From assembly GCA_902984215.1 (NCBI GenBank), contig CADWAF010000439.1, positions 1-12,111 of the forward strand: a DNA stretch of 12,111 bases, in the 5' to 3' direction. The notes beneath the pieces are model-generated. The model saw only the letters and a list, made by a program, of their open reading frames with translations, searched no databases and was not told the DNA's origin. Each line of letters begins with the position of its first letter. Position 1 is the stretch's first letter. This document shows positions 1 through 8,200 of this stretch, in pieces. Source of the stretch: Willaertia magna. Its lineage: Eukaryota; Heterolobosea; Eutetramitea; Acrasida; Naegleriidae. A program made the position numbers and the translations under genes.

Positions 1-1
1 A

Positions 2-2299
2 ATTGACGAAGTAATTAATCAATCCGTTGATAACTTTTATATCGATTTAAATGGTCTAATTCATCCTTGTTGTCATCCCGAATCCGGAAAGCTTCCTAAA
101 GATGAAAATGAAATGTTACAACGAATAGAAAATGAAATTTTACGATTAGTTCGATTCGTTCAGCCTAAAAAACTTTTCTATATTGCAATTGATGGTGTTG
201 CTCCTTTCGCAAAACAAGAACAACAAAGAAAACGTAGATTTGGAGCTATATTTGCGAAATCTACGAAAATGAATTTACAACAAGAATTAGGTTTAAAAGT
301 AAATGATAATAGTTGGGATTATAATCAAATTAGTCCTGGAACGAATTTTATGGCAAAAGTAATTGAAAGAGTGAATTTAACAATTTTAAAGATATTTATT
401 GAATTTCCAAATTTAATTATTATTTTTTCTGATGGTACAGTCCCTGGAGAGGGTGAACAAAAAATTATGGCTTTTATTAAAAGTCAACAAGTTAAGTTTG
501 GTGAAATATTTAATGAAGAAGTACATGTTATTCATGGATTAGATGCTGATTTAATAATGTTATCTTCTATTTTGAAAATGAAAAGAGTTTTTGCTTTAAG
601 AGATAAAGATAGCAATAATAGAGATATCTTTGACGTTGTTTTATTTTGTAAAGTTCTTATTCATTCAGTTTTAGATTCTACTTATCAATTATTAAATAAT
701 AATAATCAATCAACACTATTCGCTAATTACGTTGATAAATTTAACTATTCAAATATGATTTGTGATATCATATTATTATTTATGTTTGGAGGAAATGATT
801 TCTTACCTAGTTTACCAAACTTTTCTGTACATAATCATGCCATTACAAGACAATTAGCTGCATATTCTTGTTTTTTAAAAAATCAAATTGAAAAGAATGA
901 AGAATTAACATACTTAATTGATTTATCTACTGGAAATATACGGATAGATCAATTAGGAAATTGTTTACGAAATATTTCTGAATCGACAGTTTTTGAGTTA
1001 TTTACGAGGATGGTTTTATCAACGAAAAGAAATGAATATTATCAAGGTTTAGAGATATCTATTTATAAAAGAAGTAGGAAGAAACACATGTTAGAAAGAA
1101 TGTTAAATGATATGTTACCTAAAGTTTTAAAAACTAAAGCTATATATAGTAAATATAATATTGTTGAAAGGTTTTTTGATGGATCTAAAATGTCAAAGAT
1201 TTTTGATCCATATAGTTGGGTAATGAGTGAGATATTAAGATATAAAGAAGATATATTAAAAGAATATTATGAAGATAAATTTGGTTTAAATTATAATAGT
1301 TTAGAAATTGCAAAATCTTTTTTAAAAGGATTACAATGGAATTTTAAATATTATTTCAATAGTAAACCACCTTCTTGGAGTTACAATTATAACTATAATT
1401 TTAGTCCATCAATGACAGATATCTGTTTAGCATGTGAAGAACTATCAAAGAATAATTTTTCATTAGGGCTAAACGTATTTCTAAAAGAACAAGATGAAAT
1501 GGCCCAAAGACAAAAAGAAGAACTAGATGATGACAACATTCCTCTAACACCATTTGAACAATTAATATCTATTTTACCATTTGAATCAATGCCTTATTGT
1601 CTTCCAAAAAAAGTAATAGATATAATAATACAAGATTGTAATTTACAACCATATTTTCCAAAAGAATTTAATTTAGATGCTTACTTTAATACAGTTCCTC
1701 ATACATTTGTTGCTAAATTACCTTCTCTTAATACTAAAATAATAAGAACGGTATTTAATAATTTAGAACAACTATTGAGTGATGAAGAAAAGCAATTAAA
1801 TCAACCAGGAAAGGATAGAATCTATTTTACCTCTTCTAATAAGATTAATGATGAGATAGATAGATTAATTAATGGTAAATTGGAAAATAGGAAGAATGTT
1901 AATAATAATTATGTATATGATTATACATGTTATGATTTTCATCCTTCTCAACTTGTTTTTGATTTAGAAGGTATTACAAAATTATCTACTAGACAAGAAA
2001 CAAAGTTGGGTTCTTTAATTACAGAATGTATTACTTATCCTGCTACTTTTATAAGTAAAGCTTTTAATAATGATTTTCAACAATTATTAAATAGTTTTGA
2101 TAAGAAAGATAGTGATAATCATAAGAGAAAAGAAAGATCTTTTAATGATTTGGAAAATCATAATGAGAAGAAGAGAAAGGGAAAAAAGATTGTTTTAAGT
2201 AGTACAACAACAATGGTTGTTGGGTTGAATAATGGCTGTGGTGATGGAAGTAATGATAAACAAATGAGACCACCTATAAAGGCTAAAAGAGCCAAATAA
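2..2299 (+). CDS. XRN-family 5'-3' exoribonuclease, 5' end missing
   Basis: XRN enzymes degrade 5'-monophosphorylated RNA. The frame is open from base 2, well before the first visible ATG at 113, and the extra codons encode the family's YIDLNGLIHPC block, so the gene enters from the left edge and lacks roughly its first 40 residues. 765 residues are visible. Numbered from base 2, the metal-binding acids are all present: D15 (YIDLNG), D64 (IDGVAP), E150/E152 (GEGE), D181/D183 (LDADLIM) and D266 (GNDF). The 5'-phosphate pocket segment QQRKRRF follows IDGVAP. The second conserved region is clear (LKGLQW, then PPSWSYNYNY, then PLTPFEQL). It is a divergent member: the usual GNDFLPH reads GNDFLPS, and I see no CCHC zinc knuckle. 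The Lys/Arg-rich tail, including KKRKGKK, suggests nuclear location, so it may be Rat1/Xrn2-like. That assignment is inference; an extra XRN paralogue is equally possible. Family call is secure. Confidence 0.92.
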   Translation: MDEVINQSVDNFYIDLNGLIHPCCHPESGKLPKDENEMLQRIENEILRLVRFVQPKKLFYIAIDGVAPFAKQEQQRKRRFGAIFAKSTKMNLQQELGLKVNDNSWDYNQISPGTNFMAKVIERVNLTILKIFIEFPNLIIIFSDGTVPGEGEQKIMAFIKSQQVKFGEIFNEEVHVIHGLDADLIMLSSILKMKRVFALRDKDSNNRDIFDVVLFCKVLIHSVLDSTYQLLNNNNQSTLFANYVDKFNYSNMICDIILLFMFGGNDFLPSLPNFSVHNHAITRQLAAYSCFLKNQIEKNEELTYLIDLSTGNIRIDQLGNCLRNISESTVFELFTRMVLSTKRNEYYQGLEISIYKRSRKKHMLERMLNDMLPKVLKTKAIYSKYNIVERFFDGSKMSKIFDPYSWVMSEILRYKEDILKEYYEDKFGLNYNSLEIAKSFLKGLQWNFKYYFNSKPPSWSYNYNYNFSPSMTDICLACEELSKNNFSLGLNVFLKEQDEMAQRQKEELDDDNIPLTPFEQLISILPFESMPYCLPKKVIDIIIQDCNLQPYFPKEFNLDAYFNTVPHTFVAKLPSLNTKIIRTVFNNLEQLLSDEEKQLNQPGKDRIYFTSSNKINDEIDRLINGKLENRKNVNNNYVYDYTCYDFHPSQLVFDLEGITKLSTRQETKLGSLITECITYPATFISKAFNNDFQQLLNSFDKKDSDNHKRKERSFNDLENHNEKKRKGKKIVLSSTTTMVVGLNNGCGDGSNDKQMRPPIKAKRAK

Positions 2300-2350
2300 A
2301 AGTAATAACTTTTTAATTTTTATTGAAAATAAATTTCAAATAAATAAATT
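2300..2350. terminator. Shared 3' end of two convergent genes, poly(A) signals on both strands
   Basis: Only 51 bp separate the stop codons of the exonuclease (+) and the HNH gene (-). Plus-strand AATAAA hexamers lie at 2328-2333, 2339-2344 and 2343-2348. On the minus strand, AATAAA (read here as TTTATT) occurs at 2319-2324 and at 2350-2355, where it overlaps the TAA stop of the HNH gene. The two transcripts must therefore end inside or beyond each other's last codons. The hexamers are seen directly; their use is inferred, and such hexamers are common in AT-rich DNA. Confidence 0.5.
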
Positions 2351-3577
2351 TTATTGACCTGGTTGTCTTCTCAATTTCTTATTGACATCCCAAAATTTAT
2401 TCATAAAAGAAGGACGTAAATGCTCTACAAAATGTTTTCTCCATCTAATCGTAAATTCCTCTAATAAATCAATAAAAACCTCATCATCACCATTAGATCT
2501 TCTTTTCATTTCATTTACAACTAACTCTCCATGAGATTTAAAGTTTTCTTCATTAAAACTTTCTAAATTCATTAATTCATTTAAATCTTCATCTGTCACT
2601 TCAAAATCTTCATCTTTTCTATTCAAATAATTATTAATTAATTGATACATTTCTTTTAAACGATTTTCTGGTATTTTATCACGATTTTTTAGAATTGCGC
2701 CAACCGTTTTTTTAATCTTTATAAAATCGGAATTTACGATACGACCGATACCGTGAACGGGAGCGTTAAATTCAATAGAAATATCATTCTTTAATTTAAT
2801 AGCATGAATTTCATAAAATTCATGACAACGATGACATAATAAACAAATATCATGTGAAGAATTAGATCTTATAAATTCAGGCATAAATTTCCTATATTCA
2901 TAAGGAATCACGTGATGTCTCGTAAGATCGTTAACCTCACCACACGCTACGCACTGGTTCTCAATTTTTGATAAATAAAATTCATCATTTGAATGACCAT
3001 CACCTTTAGCCTTAAAATTTAATTGTATTGAAGTTTCATTAATTTGTTTAGCTAATCCTTTCTTTAAATACCAATTAAATTTTCTAAAGTCAATTTTTGC
3101 TAACAATAACATTTCGTGATTGTATAAATTTAGATCGTGATAGTTTGGTTTCGTTAACGTTTGATAGACTTTTTCTTTTTTACGAATTTTTTTGGCGCCA
3201 TTTTGTTTTTTTGGTTTTTCTTCGGCGAATAAATTTTCTTCTTCAAAATCGTCATCTTCTTCGTTAAAATCGTTATTATTAAAGTTATCATTGTCAAATT
3301 CATTGTCGTCATCATCATCATTGGAATGATCTTGGCTTAGTGGTACTCCAAAAATTTCTTCATATAATTGTTCTTGTTCTTTTTTTTCTAATTCCAATTG
3401 TTCTTGTGTTAAATTTTTATGTAATGTTTCTTCTTCTAATTCTGTTAAGATTTTATTTATTTTTGAAAGTGTTTGGTTATTGTTGTTTTTGTTGTTTATT
3501 TCCGTATGGTCATCGGTAGGCGGTTGTGTGTCTTTATTATTGTCATCATTGTTTGTGATTGTCACCGGCGAAAGCAT
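2351..3577 (-). CDS. EXD2 C-terminal-type HNH domain protein without exonuclease domain
   Basis: The protein has 408 residues. Residues 1-145 are low-complexity (Asn, Asp and Glu tracts) and end in a Lys-rich patch (about 129-145) that could be a nuclear signal. From about residue 150 to the end it follows the C-terminal region of animal EXD2 along its whole length: an N-terminal block around FNWYLKKGL, the HNH/zinc module (C209-x2-C212, H221-H222, SHD at 241-243, C248-x2-C251-H252), and the closing block RWRKHF. HNH modules are metal-dependent nucleases, so nucleic-acid cleavage or binding is a reasonable inference. The DEDD-type 3'-5' exonuclease domain and the membrane anchor that precede this region in EXD2 are absent, and 189 bp upstream the next gene already ends. 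The HH pair is intact here. The ATG lies directly after an A-rich leader, the usual dictyostelid start context. Substrate and location are unknown. Confidence 0.85.
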   Translation of the reverse strand: MLSPVTITNNDDNNKDTQPPTDDHTEINNKNNNNQTLSKINKILTELEEETLHKNLTQEQLELEKKEQEQLYEEIFGVPLSQDHSNDDDDDNEFDNDNFNNNDFNEEDDDFEEENLFAEEKPKKQNGAKKIRKKEKVYQTLTKPNYHDLNLYNHEMLLLAKIDFRKFNWYLKKGLAKQINETSIQLNFKAKGDGHSNDEFYLSKIENQCVACGEVNDLTRHHVIPYEYRKFMPEFIRSNSSHDICLLCHRCHEFYEIHAIKLKNDISIEFNAPVHGIGRIVNSDFIKIKKTVGAILKNRDKIPENRLKEMYQLINNYLNRKDEDFEVTDEDLNELMNLESFNEENFKSHGELVVNEMKRRSNGDDEVFIDLLEEFTIRWRKHFVEHLRPSFMNKFWDVNKKLRRQPGQ

Positions 3578-3608
3578 TTTTTTTTTTATTTTTTATTTTT
3601 TTGATATT

Positions 3609-3647
3609 ACTTACAAAAATATAATATGGGAATTAGTTTTTGTAAGT
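3609..3647. repeat. 11-bp perfect inverted repeat with 17-base spacer
   Basis: ACTTACAAAAA at 3609-3619 is the exact reverse complement of TTTTTGTAAGT at 3637-3647. Transcribed, it would form an 11-pair hairpin with a 17-base loop. It lies about 32 bp upstream of the HNH gene ATG. It could be a transcription-factor site pair, a processing or termination signal for the phosphatase transcript, or chance in AT-rich DNA. Confidence 0.7.
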
Positions 3648-3684
3648 TGCACCTTCGGAATGAATAGCAATTGAAATGTCTTGT

Positions 3685-3700
3685 AAAACGAGTTCGTTTT
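3685..3700. repeat. 16-bp near-perfect palindrome
   Basis: AAAACGA (3685-3691) and TCGTTTT (3694-3700) are exact reverse complements around a 2-base centre. A partial further copy, TTCGTAAAAC, follows at 3700-3709. A short symmetric site with CG steps in AT-rich intergenic DNA suggests a dimeric DNA-binding protein site, but that is inference. Confidence 0.6.
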
Positions 3701-3766
3701 TCGTAAAACTACATGTATTGGATTAACGTTAAAATACAATTATTGTAATAATTTTTTGTAAATATT

Positions 3767-5101
3767 TTAAATGAAATATTGTGACCAATCGTAGAAGGGT
3801 GTACCATTACCACCATTTGCTTTTGTTTCCACTTGGAATTTATTATTTATTCCAACCCATCTACTTGTATTGTTGTTATTACTTTCCTCTCTTGCCTCTT
3901 CAGGTGCTTCTTCAAAAATATTAAAATACATGTTTAAATCTTGGTCAATCTCTAATATTGATGCTCTATTTCCACAACGATAACAATAATTAGGTGCTGA
4001 CCAAACAGTACTTAATTGATCGTCAAATAATAATTTATAACCAGCGTCACATAATTGATGAGCTCTACACATATGTATAGCACCATTAAAATGTAAAAAT
4101 TTCTTTACAATGTCACCACCAAACAAAAAACCACATCCTCTTGAATGGTTTGAACCAAAACCTTGTCTTTCTGGATCTGGATCACTCCACATTAAATCAA
4201 TTAAAGGGCCTTCTGTACCTGGTTCACCAAATCTATCTAAAACACGTATCTGATCAAAAGCAGTGATAGAAGGACTTAATCCACCATGAACACAAAAGAT
4301 CTTATCATCAATTAAAGCACAAACCGTTAAATAATCAAATAATTGATTAAAGTATCTCCAAACATTTTCATTCCCATAGTTTTCAATACATTCATTATAA
4401 AAACCGTAGCCTTTTGAGATTAATCTAGTCTCATGATTACCCCTCAATAAAGTTATTCTATTAGGCCATCTTAATTTATAACAAATTAATAATGAAATTG
4501 TTAAGATTGAATGTTTACCTCTATCTACATAATCTCCTAAGAATAAATAGTTAGTTAAAGGTAAGGGTCCTCCTATATGAAACATTTCAATAACATCATA
4601 GAATTGACCATGGATATCTCCGACTACTGTAACTGGGGATTGGATACGTACAATATTACTTTCATTTGAAAGTATTTCAATAGCCTTATTACATAGTTGT
4701 TTTACTTCAATTTCACGTAATAAAACTCCCTTTTCAAGCCTTTCAATACATGAATTTATGAAATCGCCATGGGTAGAGGTTATCGTAGGGAAAGGTAATG
4801 TTTCTTTACTTTCTTTGGATGAAGAAGAACAACAAGAAGTTGAATGCGATGAAGATTGTTGTTGGTCTCTAATAGATTGAAAAGGACTCTTCTTTTTAGT
4901 TATCGGATTTTTCACAAGATTATCATTAAGTTTTGTTTGGGTATCAAGTGTTAATTGTTGAAATAGTTTAATACATTCTGGATCATCCATTGATGATAAA
5001 GAAGAACCAATAGAAGATGATCCATTTGATCCCAATCCAAAAGAATTGGATGATAACAAGCCTTTACTCTTCTTTTTCTTTTTTAAATTTTTGGCGCTCA
5101 T
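3767..5101 (-). CDS. PP2A-type (PPP family) serine/threonine phosphatase, Ppg1-like
   Basis: This is a metal-dependent Ser/Thr protein phosphatase catalytic subunit of 444 residues. The catalytic core starts near 110 and has every signature: GDIHG 161-165, GDYVDRG 189-195, GNHE 221-224, HGG 272-274, RAHQL 346-350 and SAPNYCYRCGN 368-378. The SAPNYCYRCGN block and the overall length place it in the PP2A/PP4/PP6/Ppg1 branch. TVWSAPNYCYRCGN followed by the FNIFEEAPEE segment resembles yeast Ppg1 most. About 110 N-terminal residues are extra: a Lys-rich start, then Ser/Gly/Gln low complexity. Two oddities: the family's PRGAGYTFG loop reads SRGCGFLFG (320-328), and the chain ends in YFI instead of the carboxymethylated Leu of PP2A-type enzymes. 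It shares a 149-bp divergent promoter with the TPLATE gene. Family is certain; the Ppg1 orthology is a judgement by eye. Confidence 0.93.
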   Translation of the reverse strand: MSAKNLKKKKKSKGLLSSNSFGLGSNGSSSIGSSLSSMDDPECIKLFQQLTLDTQTKLNDNLVKNPITKKKSPFQSIRDQQQSSSHSTSCCSSSSKESKETLPFPTITSTHGDFINSCIERLEKGVLLREIEVKQLCNKAIEILSNESNIVRIQSPVTVVGDIHGQFYDVIEMFHIGGPLPLTNYLFLGDYVDRGKHSILTISLLICYKLRWPNRITLLRGNHETRLISKGYGFYNECIENYGNENVWRYFNQLFDYLTVCALIDDKIFCVHGGLSPSITAFDQIRVLDRFGEPGTEGPLIDLMWSDPDPERQGFGSNHSRGCGFLFGGDIVKKFLHFNGAIHMCRAHQLCDAGYKLLFDDQLSTVWSAPNYCYRCGNRASILEIDQDLNMYFNIFEEAPEEAREESNNNNTSRWVGINNKFQVETKANGGNGTPFYDWSQYFI

Positions 5102-5250
5102 CTTATCTCTCTAATTTTTTTCCGATAATTTATTAAAAATCGTCATCTCTTCAAAGAAAACAAAAAGCAAAATGTTTTGAAAAAAGAAAACATCAAATCA
5201 AAGACTAAATTAAAAATTAAAAAAAATTAATTAAAATTTAAAAAAAAAAA
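5102..5250. promoter_or_regulatory. Divergent promoter of phosphatase and TPLATE genes
   Basis: The two start codons face away from each other across 149 bp, so both promoters must lie here or reach into the neighbouring coding region. The half next to the plus-strand gene is almost pure A with a few T (5206-5250) and ends in an A-run touching the ATG. The half next to the phosphatase holds T-rich and CT-rich stretches. No defined transcription-factor site can be named. Confidence 0.6.
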
Positions 5251-8200
5251 ATGGAATTAGAAAATGTTACGATTGCAGCCGAATTAAGTTCTAGCGATCC
5301 TACAAAACAAATTAATGCTCTCCTAATCCTTCATAGATTATATACAGCAGGAAAAGATATTCAAAATTACGTTTCAACAGTTATAAATGCTGTTTTAGTC
5401 AAATCTACAGATTCATTAGTAAAAAAATTATGTTATCAATTAATTAAAGGCTGTGCGATAACAAGTAGACATGATTGGAACTTTGTTATGAAAGTTATTG
5501 TAGATGATATAACAAATGTAAATCAAAATCCAGATCTATGTATATGGGCATTCCGTACAGTTATAGGCTTGTGTGGAATAACAACCCAATTACAAGAATT
5601 TTTCGTTAAAAATAGAAGACAAATTGAGGAATGTGTTTGTAGAGTTGCTTTTGACCATGTTAGAATGTCGGCTTTACATTTTATTAAATGTTTAGCTATT
5701 TCTTTAAGACAATCTGAAACTTTGAGATCTTCTACTTTTTTACAACAGATGAATGAGTCATCTACTTGTTCTTTATTTGGTAATTGGATTTTAAAATCTA
5801 TTACTAGTGATAATCAAGAGATTTCTTTTGTTGCTTTTGAAATTTTAAGAGAATTTATTTGTGGTGATTGTAAACGTCATTTTCATTTTGAAAAATTACC
5901 AATTTTAGTTACAAAAGAAAGTTTACAATGGATTACTTTTTTTAAAAAATATTTTTATTTATTATTAGGTAGAATTAAATGTATGGATATTAGAAGAAGA
6001 TTCTCTGCATTAAGACCAATAACATATATAGCATTAACATTAACAGATGATATAGATAATGATTATCAAAATAATAATGAAGAAAATAATCAAAATAATA
6101 ATGGGACAACTTCTCCTAATATAGATAATAATAATTTATCTGAACAGAATGTAATTGACAATGGGAAGGTTGTATTGATGAATGTAACAAATTTATTAAA
6201 ACCAATGTTACAAAGTATTGAATGTGCAACTGTTTTGGAAACATGTCATTGTATTTTATTAATTGCTTTAAATAGTAATATGACAACAGAGTTAACAGCA
6301 TGTACAAATAATTTAATTGATGAAGCAATTAATGCTTATTTAGAATTATTAAATAGAGAAGAATCTTCATTCTTTTATGATGATTTAATGAAAGATATTT
6401 GTTGTGTTTTAAATACAGTTAGAGATAAATATACAATTTGTATTAGATTATTTGAAAATATTATGAAAGTAATGAATGATACAAATAGAATGTATTTAAT
6501 TTCAAATATTGTAAAGATTTTAATACAATGTAGTGTGAATAGTAGATCTAAACAATATTATTTAAAATTAATTGATCAATTAAATGAACCAATTGAAATT
6601 GAATTGTTTTTAAGAGAAGGATTTGTAAGTAAGTTATGGTCAGTACCAGAAAGTCAAGAAGAAGAAACTTTAAGATGTGATTTACTATTTTGTTTATGTA
6701 GAGAATATCTTTCTCAAAAACCTTACACGCCATCTAATAATAATGATTATTCATCAGATAATAATAATGGTGATGCAATGGATGTTAAAAGCAATGATGT
6801 TATTGGAACGATAGATTACTCAATCATTCATGCGTGGTTAGATGTAGGTATAGGAATATGTGAATATTGTCTTAGTGCATTCACTTGGAAGGACTCTCCA
6901 GGTACTTGTGCAGCAATCTCTGAATTTGCTTTTGTTTTAACAGATTTATGTAATGAAGCTTATAATTCTTTTAATACAAATGAAGAACAACGTAAAAGAA
7001 TACAAAAGATTTTAAATAAGATATTGGATATAATTTTAAAGATGAAAACTGAATTTTCAGAGTTAGTTTCAATGTGTATTTTAAGTAATTATGTAGAATT
7101 ACAAAAACAAGCAGCAGGTAGAGAATCTGGTGATTTGGTTTTTGATCATGTACGTTTTATGATTACTTCAATTTTAAGAGCAAGTGGTGGAATTAATGAG
7201 AAATTAAAAATAGAAATTTTAATTTATTGTTTATTAAGAGTTTGTTACAGATTTTCACCTAAATTAAGAGATACATATGAATATTTAAAGAATTTAATTG
7301 AAAAGAGAAATACTTTAAGTAAGAATGATGAGATTATTGACTTATTAAAAAAGAATTTATTAAAAGTAGAATACGCAATGAAATATCATGTTACAAATGA
7401 TATAAATGTTACAAATAATAATAATATGAAAGATAATTTAGAATTAATTTATGGGAAAGTATTTAATAGAGATCATCCAATATTTAAATCGTATTATAAT
7501 GAAGCAGATCAATATTTATTAAATTGTTATATTGAAGGATTACAATTATTAAATATTATAAATAATAATTTACATGAATCTGATCTATATCAATTAAAAA
7601 ATAATAAACAAATGCTAAGTAATACAATTAAAAATTTAAGAATTAAACAAGAGAATCAATCAGAACATTATAAATACTATAGTGAAATAATCTCAAACCC
7701 AAGTGATCCAATCTCAGTAACTGCTTCTTATTCAGTTATACCAGATTCATATACAGTTTATTTACATGTTAAAGTACAAAATCATTCACCAACAGATTTA
7801 TTTAGAACTACAGTTGAGGTAGGATTAGAAGGTAGTTTAACATTATTTGAGAAAACACAACAAGCTACAACAATGATTGGTGATTTACCATTAAATCAAT
7901 CATATGAGTTTGATTTAGAATTCACAATGAATGAATTTAGTCATTATTCATTTCATATTTTAATACATTGTACACACATAAAATCAATTAGTGGTGGAAT
8001 AGATTTATTAGAAGATAAAAAGCAAAAATTAAATGAATTGGTTACAATACGTTGTAAGCCATTCCAAATTAAAACATGTCACGTATTGAATAATCCAGTA
8101 CATTTATTACATAAAGATTTCTTGACATTATGGGAAAATTATGATAATTCATTCCATTTGAAGGTTGTTATACCAAAGGAAGAACCTAAAAGAATTAATG

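Larger units (their letters stand above)
3578..3766 (-). promoter_or_regulatory. Spacer between phosphatase and HNH genes; probable HNH promoter and leader
   Basis: This 189-bp gap lies between the stop of the phosphatase gene and the ATG of the HNH gene, both on the minus strand. It must hold the 3' end of the former and the promoter of the latter. The part next to the HNH start (3579-3600) is nearly pure A on the minus strand, typical of a dictyostelid 5' leader. The middle is unusually mixed in composition and carries two inverted repeats, listed separately. No clear minus-strand AATAAA is visible right behind the phosphatase stop. Confidence 0.5.

Noticed and set aside
3480..3674. Plus-strand ORF of 64 codons
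   Set aside because: It lies mostly opposite the start of the HNH gene, is Phe/Leu/Val-rich as an antisense frame would be, and has no domain.
6116..6328. Minus-strand ORF inside the TPLATE gene
   Set aside because: It is antisense to a well-matched coding region, with Tyr/Leu-rich composition and no family.
6548..6733. Second minus-strand ORF inside the TPLATE gene
   Set aside because: It has the same antisense character; the TPLATE frame explains the sequence.
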